NCBI GenBank assembly: GCA_049642725.1 | Contig: JBARPC010000021.1 | Span: forward strand, 1 to 12,034 | Direction of reading: 5' to 3' | Length of the DNA: 12,034 bases | From: JAGLYZ01 sp049642725 | Lineage (GTDB): Bacteria > Patescibacteriota > Minisyncoccia > Minisyncoccales > JAGMDC01 | Shown here: piece after piece, positions 1 through 5,576 of the stretch | Layout: every line of letters starts with the position of its first letter | Numbering within the stretch: the stretch's first letter is position 1 | The notes under the pieces: generated by a model | Database searches by the model: none | The model's input: the letters and a program-made list of their open reading frames with translations, nothing else | What the model was told of the DNA's origin: nothing | Made by a program: the position numbers and the translations under genes

Positions 1-981
1 CAACAAGATTTAGAAAGATTAAAGAATATTAAGTTAACCATACCTAATCTTAAAGAACTGATTGGTTTAAAAAAGCCAGAACTGAAATCAGAAATCACCT
101 TTAGAGAACCGGTTAAACCGGAAATCAAGGAGCTAATTCCAGAAGATACCTTGTTTTTCACTGCTTGTGAAGATAAAATCCATCTTAATACCGAGTTAAC
201 CTCATTAGATAAAGAAGAACCGGAACAAGAGGTAAAACTTATTTCCGGACATATTATTAAAGTAATACTCAAACCATCTCATTCAGTTAAAAACGTCAAA
301 GCTCAATTTGTGTTGAAGGAAAGAGAAGAAGCCTCTTATAATTCTCAAAATAGTTTTTCTGATTTATTCTTATCGCCTGTTCTTGCCAAGGAATTTGAGA
401 ATAGATTTGTTTTAGCTGAATTTGAACTAACAGATCCTGATGGCGACGGGATTTACACTGCGGAAGTCCAGGCGCCTTTGGTTGCTGGAGAATACGAGAT
501 AATTACTATATTAGATTATGAAGATGAAGAGATACAAGACAAGGAATTAAGAGTAATAACCTTGGTTGACCCAGAAGGATATGTTTATGAAAGAATCAAG
601 AATCAAGAATTAAGAATCAAGAGTGCCAAGGTTTCTCTCTATTGGCTCAATCCTGAAACCCAAAAATATCAACTTTGGCCAGCAGACGAATATCAGCAAA
701 TCAATCCACAAATTACCAGAGAAACAGGAGAGTATTCATTCCTTGTTCCAGAAGGAACATACTATCTCAAAGTAGAAACAGAAAACTATCTTACCTTTCA
801 ATCCGAACCTTTTGAAGTAAGGGAAGGTGAGGGAATACACAAGAACATTGAGCTTGAAAAGGGTTTTTGGCAGGGTATGTTAGACTGGAGAGTAATAGCC
901 ATAGTTATTTTAGCCATAGGCTTAAGTATAGCTTTTATACTTTTAGGATATAATTTTTATAGAGATAGAAGAAGATTGTAA
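1..981 (+). CDS. C-terminal part of a membrane-anchored surface protein with a carboxypeptidase-regulatory-like domain (5' end outside window)
   Basis: The reading frame is open from base 1, so the start lies upstream; 326 residues are visible. Seen: two beta-rich stretches. The first includes a DPDGDGIYTAEV segment typical of Ig-like or carboxypeptidase-regulatory-like folds. The second runs from a DPEGYVYE turn through the TGEYSFLVPEGTYYLKVE stretch, which resembles the regulatory-like beta-sandwich that decorates cell-surface proteins. Near the C-terminus a hydrophobic helix (from WRVIAIVILAIG on) is followed by the basic tail YRDRRRL, so the chain is probably a type I protein with its bulk outside the cell. 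An in-frame TTG at 151 is not a credible start because the frame continues upstream without a stop. A terminator follows at 1025. Specific function is unknown; adhesion or envelope structure is only a guess. Confidence 0.75.
   Translation, partial: QQDLERLKNIKLTIPNLKELIGLKKPELKSEITFREPVKPEIKELIPEDTLFFTACEDKIHLNTELTSLDKEEPEQEVKLISGHIIKVILKPSHSVKNVKAQFVLKEREEASYNSQNSFSDLFLSPVLAKEFENRFVLAEFELTDPDGDGIYTAEVQAPLVAGEYEIITILDYEDEEIQDKELRVITLVDPEGYVYERIKNQELRIKSAKVSLYWLNPETQKYQLWPADEYQQINPQITRETGEYSFLVPEGTYYLKVETENYLTFQSEPFEVREGEGIHKNIELEKGFWQGMLDWRVIAIVILAIGLSIAFILLGYNFYRDRRRL
592..622. repeat. In-frame AGAATCA/AGAATTA tandem repeat
   Basis: A low-complexity tract repeats the unit AGAATCA or AGAATTA about four times inside the surface-protein gene. 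It encodes the stretch around IKNQELRIK, between two beta domains. The reading frame is kept. It could be a natural linker or a short repeat insertion. Confidence 0.5.
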
Positions 982-1024
982 TATTACTCTGAATATTAAT
1001 TAGTGGTAGTTTAAAAGTTGTTAT

Positions 1025-1053
1025 AGCAGTGTTTTATCTGCTTTTTTATTTTT
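1025..1053 (+). terminator. Intrinsic terminator after the surface-protein gene
   Basis: The hairpin AGCAG (1025-1029), an 8-base loop and CTGCT (1038-1042) is followed by a T-rich run with one interrupting A. It lies 44 bases after the stop codon at 981 and just before the alaS promoter. The stem is only 5 bp, so it may be weak, but the position and T-tract fit a Rho-independent terminator. Confidence 0.6.
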
Positions 1054-1064
1054 AGTACTCTTTT

Positions 1065-1093
1065 TTGATAAAATTTGGGAAAAATGATAAAAT
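1065..1093 (+). promoter_or_regulatory. Sigma-70-type promoter of alaS, predicted leaderless
   Basis: The -35 box TTGATA (1065-1070) and -10 box TAAAAT (1088-1093) are separated by exactly 17 bp. Counting the -10 3' end as position -7 puts +1 at base 1100, the A of the alaS ATG. No Shine-Dalgarno sequence lies before the gene. The transcript is therefore expected to be leaderless or to carry a leader of only a few bases. Confidence 0.65.
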
Positions 1094-1099
1094 AAAGCT

Positions 1100-2872
1100 A
1101 TGGATTCTAAAAAACTGCGCCAAAAATTTTTAGATTTCTTTGAAAAAAGAGGGCATAAAATCGTACCGTCTTCTTCATTATTGCCTTCTGATTCTACTGT
1201 TCTTTTTACAACTGCCGGAATGCAGCAGTTGTCCTTATATTTATCTGGCGAAAAAGATGTTCTAAAAGATTTTAAAACAAGACATTTAGCTGATTGCCAA
1301 AAATGCTTTCGCAGTGATGATATTGATGAAATAGGTGATGATACTCATAATACTTTTTTTGAGATGTTGGGAAACTGGTCAATTGGCCAGGATGAAAAAG
1401 GACATTATTTTAAAGAGGGAGCTGTTAAGTATGCTTTAGAGTTTTTAACAAAAGAGCTTAATTTAGACAAAAACAAATTTTATATCACTTTTTTTAAAGG
1501 CAATAAAGATATTCCAAAAGATAAAGAATCAAAAAAGATTTGGCAGGAACAGGGAATTCCAGAAGAAAGGATAAAAGAATTTGGAGAAGAAGATAATCTT
1601 TGGGGACCGGTAAGTCAGACCGGAGTTTGCGGTCCTACTTCAGAAATTCATTACGATAGAGGTGAAATATTCGGATGCGGAGAGCCAGATTGCGGACCTA
1701 ATTGTTCCAGATGTCAGCGATTTATAGAGATATGGAACCTTGTTTTTATGGAATATTTCAAAAATGAAAATGGAAATTACCAGAAACTTTCTCAGAAAAG
1801 TGTGGATACTGGAATGGGTTTTGAAAGAATTTTAGCAATTTTAGAAAACAAATATTCGGCTTATGAGACAGATTTATTTTTACCGATTATTCAGGAAATA
1901 GAAAAACTTTGTTCTAAGAAATACGAAAACAATAAAAAATATTTCAGAATTATAGCAGATCATATTCGTGGTTCTGTATTTTTAACCAGCGAGGGAATTT
2001 TTCCTTCCAACACAGAACAAGGATATGTTTTAAGGCGGATTTTGAGAAGAACTATCCGTTATGGTAAGATATTAGAAGCAGGAGCAGAGTTTTTAATTCC
2101 TTTAGCAAATAAAACGATTGAGATTTATAAAGATATTTATCCTGAAGTTTTGTCCAAGCAAGCAGATATTTTAACAGTTATCCAAAAAGAGGAAGAAAAA
2201 TTTGAAAAGGCTCTAGAAGTTGGTATTAAAGAAACTAATATAATTATTGTTAAAGGAGATATTGCAGGAAAACAAGCATTTGATTTATATCAAAATTATG
2301 GTTTTCCAATTGAAATGATAGAAGAAATGGCAAAAGAGCATGATAGAAAAGTTGATAAACAAGGTTTTAAAAAAGCGCTTAAAAAACACCAAAAGATTTC
2401 TCGTGCCGGTAAAGAAAAAAAATTCGGCGGCGGAGGGAAATTTTCGCCAAAATTTCATACTGCCACTCATCTTCTTCACAGCGCTTTAAGACAAATTTTA
2501 GGAGATAGAGTCAAGCAAATGGGTTCTGATATTACAGCAGAAAGATTAAGGTTTGATTTTTCCTTTGATAGAAAGTTATTTCCAGAAGAAATAAAAAAAG
2601 TTGAGGATTTAGTTAATCAAAAGATAAAACAAGATTTAGAAGTTAAAAAACAAGAAATGCTTTTAAAACAAGCATTAAAATCAGGCGCCTTGGCTTTCTT
2701 TAAAGAAAAGTATCCAGAAAAAGTATTTGTTTATTCAATAAATGGTTTTTCTAAAGAAATTTGCGCTGGTCCTCATGTAAATAAAACCGGGGAGTTAGGG
2801 AAATTTAAAATTATAAAAGAAGAATCAAGCAGCAGCGGAATTAGAAGAATAAAAGCAATTCTTGAGAAATGA
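1100..2872 (+). CDS. alaS: Alanyl-tRNA synthetase, short form lacking the C-Ala domain
   Basis: The enzyme charges tRNA-Ala with alanine in the cytoplasm. Seen: class II catalytic core with motif 2 region HNTFFEMLGNWS, motif 3 GMGFERIL, and a cysteine-rich insert (CGEPDCGPNCSRC). The second-shell editing domain is present, with the zinc pair H453xxxH457 and C555xxxH559. The protein stops right after the SSSSGIRRIKAI segment at 590 residues, while usual bacterial AlaRS has about 875. The C-terminal dimerisation/C-Ala (DHHA1-like) domain is absent, and no fragment of it follows, because the next gene starts inside the stop codon. The editing motif reads CAGPH instead of the usual CGGTH, closer to the CxGPH seen in threonyl-tRNA synthetase editing domains. 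A short AlaRS is plausible for this lineage, so this need not be a broken gene. ATG 1100 matches the family N-terminus. Confidence 0.96.
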   Translation: MDSKKLRQKFLDFFEKRGHKIVPSSSLLPSDSTVLFTTAGMQQLSLYLSGEKDVLKDFKTRHLADCQKCFRSDDIDEIGDDTHNTFFEMLGNWSIGQDEKGHYFKEGAVKYALEFLTKELNLDKNKFYITFFKGNKDIPKDKESKKIWQEQGIPEERIKEFGEEDNLWGPVSQTGVCGPTSEIHYDRGEIFGCGEPDCGPNCSRCQRFIEIWNLVFMEYFKNENGNYQKLSQKSVDTGMGFERILAILENKYSAYETDLFLPIIQEIEKLCSKKYENNKKYFRIIADHIRGSVFLTSEGIFPSNTEQGYVLRRILRRTIRYGKILEAGAEFLIPLANKTIEIYKDIYPEVLSKQADILTVIQKEEEKFEKALEVGIKETNIIIVKGDIAGKQAFDLYQNYGFPIEMIEEMAKEHDRKVDKQGFKKALKKHQKISRAGKEKKFGGGGKFSPKFHTATHLLHSALRQILGDRVKQMGSDITAERLRFDFSFDRKLFPEEIKKVEDLVNQKIKQDLEVKKQEMLLKQALKSGALAFFKEKYPEKVFVYSINGFSKEICAGPHVNKTGELGKFKIIKEESSSSGIRRIKAILEK

Positions 2873-4110
2873 AAAAGATATTTGATATTATTCCTCCAAA
2901 AAAAGAAAATATAGATAGTGTTTTAATCAAGAAAAAAGATGACTTATCTAAAAAGAGAGAAAGGGCTGCTTTTTTATCTCAAAAAAAACTTATATTTTTA
3001 CTAATTACGTTTATTTTTTTAGGTGTTTTTATACATATTACTTTTTCTCAAGCAGAAATAAAAATATGGCCAGAAACAGAGTTATTGAGTTTCAAAGATG
3101 AAATTATCATAAATTCAAATACTAAAGAGAGTAATTTTTCTAATAAGATTATTTCAGGGGAAATAATTGAAGAGGAAAAAGAAACAATCCAGGAATTTCC
3201 GGCAACTGGTTCTGTTTCTAAAAAAGCAAAAGGCATTGTCCGTGTTTATAATGCTTATTCTACTTCTTCCCAAGTTTTCGTAGCAACAACAAGATTTGTT
3301 TCTGCGTCCGGGAAACTATTTCGCACACCTAAAAAAATAGTAATACCGGGAGGCCATTATGAAAAAGGCAAGCTGGTTCCAGGCCAGATTGATATTGAAA
3401 TTATTGCTGACCAGCCTGGTGAAGATTATAATATTGAACCGACGACTTTTTCTATTCCCGGGCTTGCCGGTCATGCCAAGTTTACTTTTTTTTACGCTAA
3501 ATCATTTTCTCCAATGATTGGTGGCGGGATAAAAGCTCAGGTTACTGAAACAGATTTAGAAAACGCAGAAAAAGCCTTATTGGACAGTTTAAAAAAAGAA
3601 ACTAAAAAGACATTATTGCTTAAAGCAGAACCAGAATATTACTTATTAGAGAAAACTCTAAAACAAGAAACAATAGAATCATCTTCGTTAATTAAAGCAG
3701 AAACAGAAGTAGAAAGATTTAGTTATAAAATGAAATTAAAGTCAAAGGCATTAGCATTTAAAAAGCAGGATCTTAGAGATTTTATTGAAGATTATATTTC
3801 TTCTCAGATTCCAGCAGATAAAAAGCTGCATAATGAGAGTATCCAGATCAGCTATTCCGTTGAAACGATTAATTCAGAGGCCAATAAAGTTAATCTTTCT
3901 TTAGATTTTTCAGCTAATATTTATCCTGCCCTTGATATTTCAGTATTTAAAGACGCTTTAAGCGATAAATTATTTAATGAAGCAAAAAAGCTTTTAGAGA
4001 ACCAGGATGGGATTGCTTCTTTTCAGATTGAACTTTGGCCTTTTTGGCTTAAAAAAATTCCTAAAAATATAGAAAGAATTGATATTAAAATTGAGCTTGA
4101 CTATCTTTAG
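2869..4110 (+). CDS. Single-pass membrane protein, baseplate J/gp47-like family of CPR bacteria
   Basis: The gene overlaps alaS by 4 bp (ATGA), so the two are translationally coupled. Seen in the 413-residue product: a charged cytoplasmic N-terminus (1-40), one hydrophobic helix (about 41-60), then a large extracytoplasmic part. The middle region contains VRVYNAYSTSSQVFVATTRF and PGQIDIEIIADQPGEDYNIE. I recognise this pattern from CPR proteins that automatic pipelines label 'baseplate J/gp47 family', in which a beta-rich module resembles a phage baseplate protein. The rest is alternating charged helices and strands ending in a beta segment. No enzyme motif is visible. The actual role is unknown; a cell-surface structural role is inferred from topology. 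The pairing with alaS gives no functional clue. Confidence 0.7.
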   Translation: MKKIFDIIPPKKENIDSVLIKKKDDLSKKRERAAFLSQKKLIFLLITFIFLGVFIHITFSQAEIKIWPETELLSFKDEIIINSNTKESNFSNKIISGEIIEEEKETIQEFPATGSVSKKAKGIVRVYNAYSTSSQVFVATTRFVSASGKLFRTPKKIVIPGGHYEKGKLVPGQIDIEIIADQPGEDYNIEPTTFSIPGLAGHAKFTFFYAKSFSPMIGGGIKAQVTETDLENAEKALLDSLKKETKKTLLLKAEPEYYLLEKTLKQETIESSSLIKAETEVERFSYKMKLKSKALAFKKQDLRDFIEDYISSQIPADKKLHNESIQISYSVETINSEANKVNLSLDFSANIYPALDISVFKDALSDKLFNEAKKLLENQDGIASFQIELWPFWLKKIPKNIERIDIKIELDYL

Positions 4111-4125
4111 AAAATTTGTTAGTTT
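4097..4125 (+). promoter_or_regulatory. Possible weak promoter of infA
   Basis: TTGACT (4097-4102), inside the end of the upstream gene, lies 17 bp from TAGTTT (4120-4125). An alternative -10, TAATAT, sits at 4126-4131. Either would place transcription start within a few bases of the infA ATG. The match to consensus is weak, and infA could simply be read through from alaS. Confidence 0.3.
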
Positions 4126-4134
4126 TAATATTAG

Positions 4135-4368
4135 ATGGGGAATTTAAATAACAAAAATCCAGATAAAATAAAAATAGAGGGGATAGTTTTAGAAACTTTG
4201 CCCAGTTTGAAATTTAAAGTAAAGTTGGATAACGGAAAGGAAATAATTGCTCATTTAGCCGGTCGGTTGCGTATGTACAGAATTAAAATTTTAGCTGGTG
4301 ATAAAGTAACGGTAGAAATGAGCCCCTATGACGAAAATAGAGGCAGAATTGTATATAGGGGAAAATAG
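4135..4368 (+). CDS. infA: Translation initiation factor IF-1
   Basis: The 77-residue product is a single S1/OB-fold domain that binds the ribosomal A site during initiation with IF-2 and IF-3. Seen: the family signature IEGIVLETLPSLKFKVKLDNG, the HLAGRLRMYRIKILAGDKV core and the ending VEMSPYDENRGRIVYRGK, all aligned with bacterial IF-1. The N-terminus carries about seven extra residues (MGNLNNKN) compared with the usual 72-residue form. There is no clear Shine-Dalgarno sequence. In related gene orders infA is followed directly by rpmJ; here an 872-bp segment separates them. Confidence 0.95.
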   Translation: MGNLNNKNPDKIKIEGIVLETLPSLKFKVKLDNGKEIIAHLAGRLRMYRIKILAGDKVTVEMSPYDENRGRIVYRGK

Positions 4369-4378
4369 CCTTTGCTAT

Positions 4379-4401
4379 CGCTTAAGAGCGAAAGTTTTTT
4401 T
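4379..4401 (+). terminator. Terminator-like hairpin after infA (inside repeat copy 1)
   Basis: CGCT (4379-4382) pairs with AGCG (4387-4390) around a TAAG loop, followed by AAAG and seven T (4395-4401). The upstream CTTT at 4370-4373 can pair with AAAG (4391-4394) and lengthen the stem with a 5-base bulge; this extension does not exist in copy 2. The hairpin is weak, so readthrough is likely. Confidence 0.4.
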
Positions 4402-4402
4402 A

Positions 4403-4430
4403 TTGACATTAAGGGTAATTTGAGTATAAT
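4403..4430 (+). promoter_or_regulatory. Near-consensus promoter of the toxin-antitoxin pair
   Basis: Both boxes match consensus, TTGACA (4403-4408) and TATAAT (4425-4430), with a 16-bp spacer. The expected start is near 4437, 2 bases before the antitoxin ATG, so the transcript would be almost leaderless. The promoter is part of the duplicated 54-bp repeat and is the same as the one in front of rpmJ. Confidence 0.8.
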
Positions 4431-4438
4431 CAAACTAT

Positions 4439-4663
4439 ATGGCTACTATTACTATTCCGAAAAAAGAATATCAGCAATTATTAGAGAATGCTCTTCGCTA
4501 TCAGTATATTCGGCATTTAATGGAAGAGGATATTTTTGTATCTCCTCCGGTTCGCGATATTGAGAAAATGGTTCAAAAATTTAAGGAGACCAATTTATAC
4601 AGCCAAAAATTTCTTAATAGTTTAAAACGGGGACTGAAACGCTCCTCCTATTTTGGGAAATAA
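4439..4663 (+). CDS. Probable antitoxin of a RelE/ParE-type toxin-antitoxin system
   Basis: The product is a 74-residue, highly charged protein. Seen: an N-terminal strand-like segment (MATITIPKKEYQQLLE), a helical middle, and a basic C-terminal tail (SLKRGLKRSSYF). Antitoxins of this kind usually bind DNA with the N-terminal part and wrap the toxin with the C-terminal part. The call rests mostly on its place directly before a RelE-like gene, with a 1-base gap, which is the normal antitoxin-first order. It starts 8 bases after the -10 box of a strong promoter and lacks a Shine-Dalgarno sequence. The family of the DNA-binding part cannot be assigned by eye. Confidence 0.7.
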   Translation: MATITIPKKEYQQLLENALRYQYIRHLMEEDIFVSPPVRDIEKMVQKFKETNLYSQKFLNSLKRGLKRSSYFGK

Positions 4664-4664
4664 A

Positions 4665-4913
4665 ATGAAGATTTTGCTTATTCATTCAGAGATTGCAACA
4701 TATTTGAAGAAGCACAATCTTGAAAAGAAGTTTGAGAAACAAAAACAATTTTTTGAGCAAAATCCTTTTTATCCAAGTTTAGAAACAGAACTTTTAAAGC
4801 CGAAAGAAATGAGGATTTGGAGTTTTAGAGTCAATCGAAAATATCGGGCTATTTTTATCTTTCGTGAAAAAGACATAGTGGAAATCATTGATATCAACAA
4901 CCATTATAAATAA
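4665..4913 (+). CDS. RelE/ParE-family toxin (YafQ/HigB-like mRNA interferase)
   Basis: The 82-residue product matches the RelE/ParE fold. Seen: two helices rich in Lys and Glu (about 10-33), then NPFYPSLETELLK, the central strand pair WSFRVNRKYRAIFIF (about 52-66), and the terminal IVEIIDINNHYK with a His near the C-terminus. That His corresponds in position to the catalytic His of YafQ-type toxins. RelE relatives cut mRNA on the ribosome, while ParE relatives act on gyrase; the basic FRVNRKYR strand and the terminal His make the RNase role more likely, as an inference. ATG 4665 is preferred over the in-frame TTG 4653 because it follows the antitoxin stop by one base. Confidence 0.82.
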   Translation: MKILLIHSEIATYLKKHNLEKKFEKQKQFFEQNPFYPSLETELLKPKEMRIWSFRVNRKYRAIFIFREKDIVEIIDINNHYK

Positions 4914-4920
4914 TAAGTAA

Positions 4921-4947
4921 ATCCAGCGCAAAATTTTTTAGCTGGAT
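4921..4947 (+). other. Inverted repeat after the toxin gene
   Basis: ATCCAGC (4921-4927) and GCTGGAT (4941-4947) form a 7-bp stem around a 13-base A/T-rich loop, 7 bases after the toxin stop. The T-run lies inside the loop, not after the stem, so it is not a classical terminator. It could protect the 3' end of the toxin-antitoxin mRNA. Confidence 0.45.
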
Positions 4948-4995
4948 AAAAGGTCGGTTTTAAAAATAATTTGTAAAACAGAAATAAAATAATTT

Positions 4996-5220
4996 ATGAT
5001 CACGGAAATAGTGCTAAAAACACAACCAATATTAGAACTAGAGGGATATGAAAAAATAGAAATTCCAAATGGAGTTTTATTCGCCAGTTCTATAGAAAAA
5101 AGAATAGAGGTTGTGATAAAAAAACATCCAGATGAAATGGTGAGTCTATTCACAGATAAATCAGAAGTTATAAAGAAAATTATAGAAACATCGGAAATTA
5201 TTGATTTACATATAAAATAA
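4996..5220 (+). CDS. Small protein of unknown function, third ORF of the inserted segment
   Basis: I do not recognise this 74-residue protein. Seen: alternating short strands and charged helices, with a central IPNGVLFASSIEKRIEVVIKK segment and a C-terminal part rich in Ile, Lys and Glu; no membrane segment and no Cys. A possible -10 box TAAAAT (4985-4990) lies just upstream, which would give another near-leaderless mRNA, but no good -35 box is visible. It sits between the toxin gene and repeat copy 2, on the same strand, so it was probably acquired with the toxin-antitoxin pair. An overlapping minus-strand frame is less protein-like. It may be an accessory regulator of the toxin-antitoxin pair or independent cargo. 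Confidence 0.55.
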   Translation: MITEIVLKTQPILELEGYEKIEIPNGVLFASSIEKRIEVVIKKHPDEMVSLFTDKSEVIKKIIETSEIIDLHIK

Positions 5221-5248
5221 ATTAACCATTAAGACCTTATTAAACATC

Positions 5249-5302
5249 ATCGCTTAAGAGCGAAAGTTTTTTTATTGACATTAAGGGTAATTTGAGTATA
5301 AT
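5249..5302 (+). repeat. 54-bp direct repeat, copy 2 (upstream of rpmJ)
   Basis: A perfect copy of 4377-4430, lying directly in front of rpmJ. Because rpmJ is a member of the ribosomal operon and needs this promoter, this copy and the infA-proximal one together look like the two ends of an insertion that duplicated the ancestral infA-rpmJ spacer. Confidence 0.95.
5275..5302 (+). promoter_or_regulatory. Promoter of the rpmJ-rpsI ribosomal operon
   Basis: TTGACA (5275-5280), a 16-bp spacer and TATAAT (5297-5302). Only four bases separate the -10 box from the rpmJ ATG at 5307. A start at the usual distance would fall inside the ATG, so the real start is probably the A of the ATG itself, giving a leaderless rpmJ message. 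Confidence 0.8.
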
Positions 5303-5306
5303 TATT

Positions 5307-5423
5307 ATGAAAGTTAGGTCATCGGTGAAAAAAATGTGTAAAGATTGTAAAGTCGTCCGAAGAAAAGGGCGAGTTTATATTATTTGTATAAAGAACCCTA
5401 AACACAAACAGCGTCAAGGATAA
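5307..5423 (+). CDS. rpmJ: 50S ribosomal protein L36 (bL36), zinc-ribbon form
   Basis: The 38-residue protein begins MKVRSSVKKMCKDCKVV and ends PKHKQRQG, the normal length and ends of bL36. The CCCH zinc ligands are present: C11, C14, C27 and H33. L36 binds 23S rRNA near the peptidyl-transferase region of the large subunit. The ATG starts 4 bases after a TATAAT box, with no room for a Shine-Dalgarno site. A 152-base structured spacer separates it from rpsM. Confidence 0.96.
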   Translation: MKVRSSVKKMCKDCKVVRRKGRVYIICIKNPKHKQRQG

Positions 5424-5427
5424 AGAG

Positions 5428-5576
5428 TTTTGTTCACGAATATGAGCCAAAGGCGAAGTATGAGTGGCAACAAAACCTTTACCCCCTCCTTTTCGCGCTT
5501 GCGCAAAAGAAGGGGGTGCACAATTTTGCAGCCAATCGGGCTGCGTTAACACTTGCCCTCTTGGGCAAAATTGGCA
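5428..5576 (+). other. Structured spacer between rpmJ and rpsM: three consecutive inverted repeats
   Basis: Three foldable units tile the spacer. (1) TTTTGTT (5428-5434) pairs with AACAAAA (5469-5475), with CAC/GTG and GCC-AAA-GGC inside. (2) 5481-5517 forms about 15 bp, ACCCCCT with AGGGGGT then CTTTT with AAAAG, one mismatch and one bulge, capped by a CTTG tetraloop closed by G-C. (3) TGC-A-CAATTTTGC (5517-5529) pairs with GCAAAATTGGCA (5565-5576) and encloses the hairpin GCAGCC/GGCTGC (5528-5544). A competing hairpin TTGCCC/GGGCAA occupies 5553-5568. Unit 3 takes in the A of the rpsM start codon. It may be a leader controlling rpsM, as S4 does for the E. coli alpha operon, or a cluster of dispersed palindromic repeats. 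No Rho-independent T-tract follows. Confidence 0.6.

Larger units (their letters stand above)
4377..4430 (+). repeat. 54-bp direct repeat, copy 1 (terminator-like hairpin plus promoter)
   Basis: This stretch is identical, base for base, to 5249-5302. It contains the palindrome CGCT-TAAG-AGCG, the bases AAAG, a run of seven T, then TTGACA-16-TATAAT. It begins 8 bases after the infA stop and ends 8 bases before the antitoxin ATG. The two copies lie 872 bp apart at the ends of the toxin-antitoxin segment. Confidence 0.95.

Noticed and set aside
2870..2872. Recoding of TGA (code 25 lineages)
   Set aside because: TGA ends alaS, rplQ and the last small gene at the expected places, and no in-frame TGA is needed in any gene.
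4938..5153. Minus-strand frame opposite the unknown 74-residue gene
   Set aside because: Composition is less protein-like and it lies against the direction of all neighbours. The plus frame is favoured, though only moderately.
5516..5575. N-terminal extension of S13 from ATG 5516
   Set aside because: The extra 20 residues are translated palindromic spacer, and the conserved uS13 start MPRIAG is at 5576.
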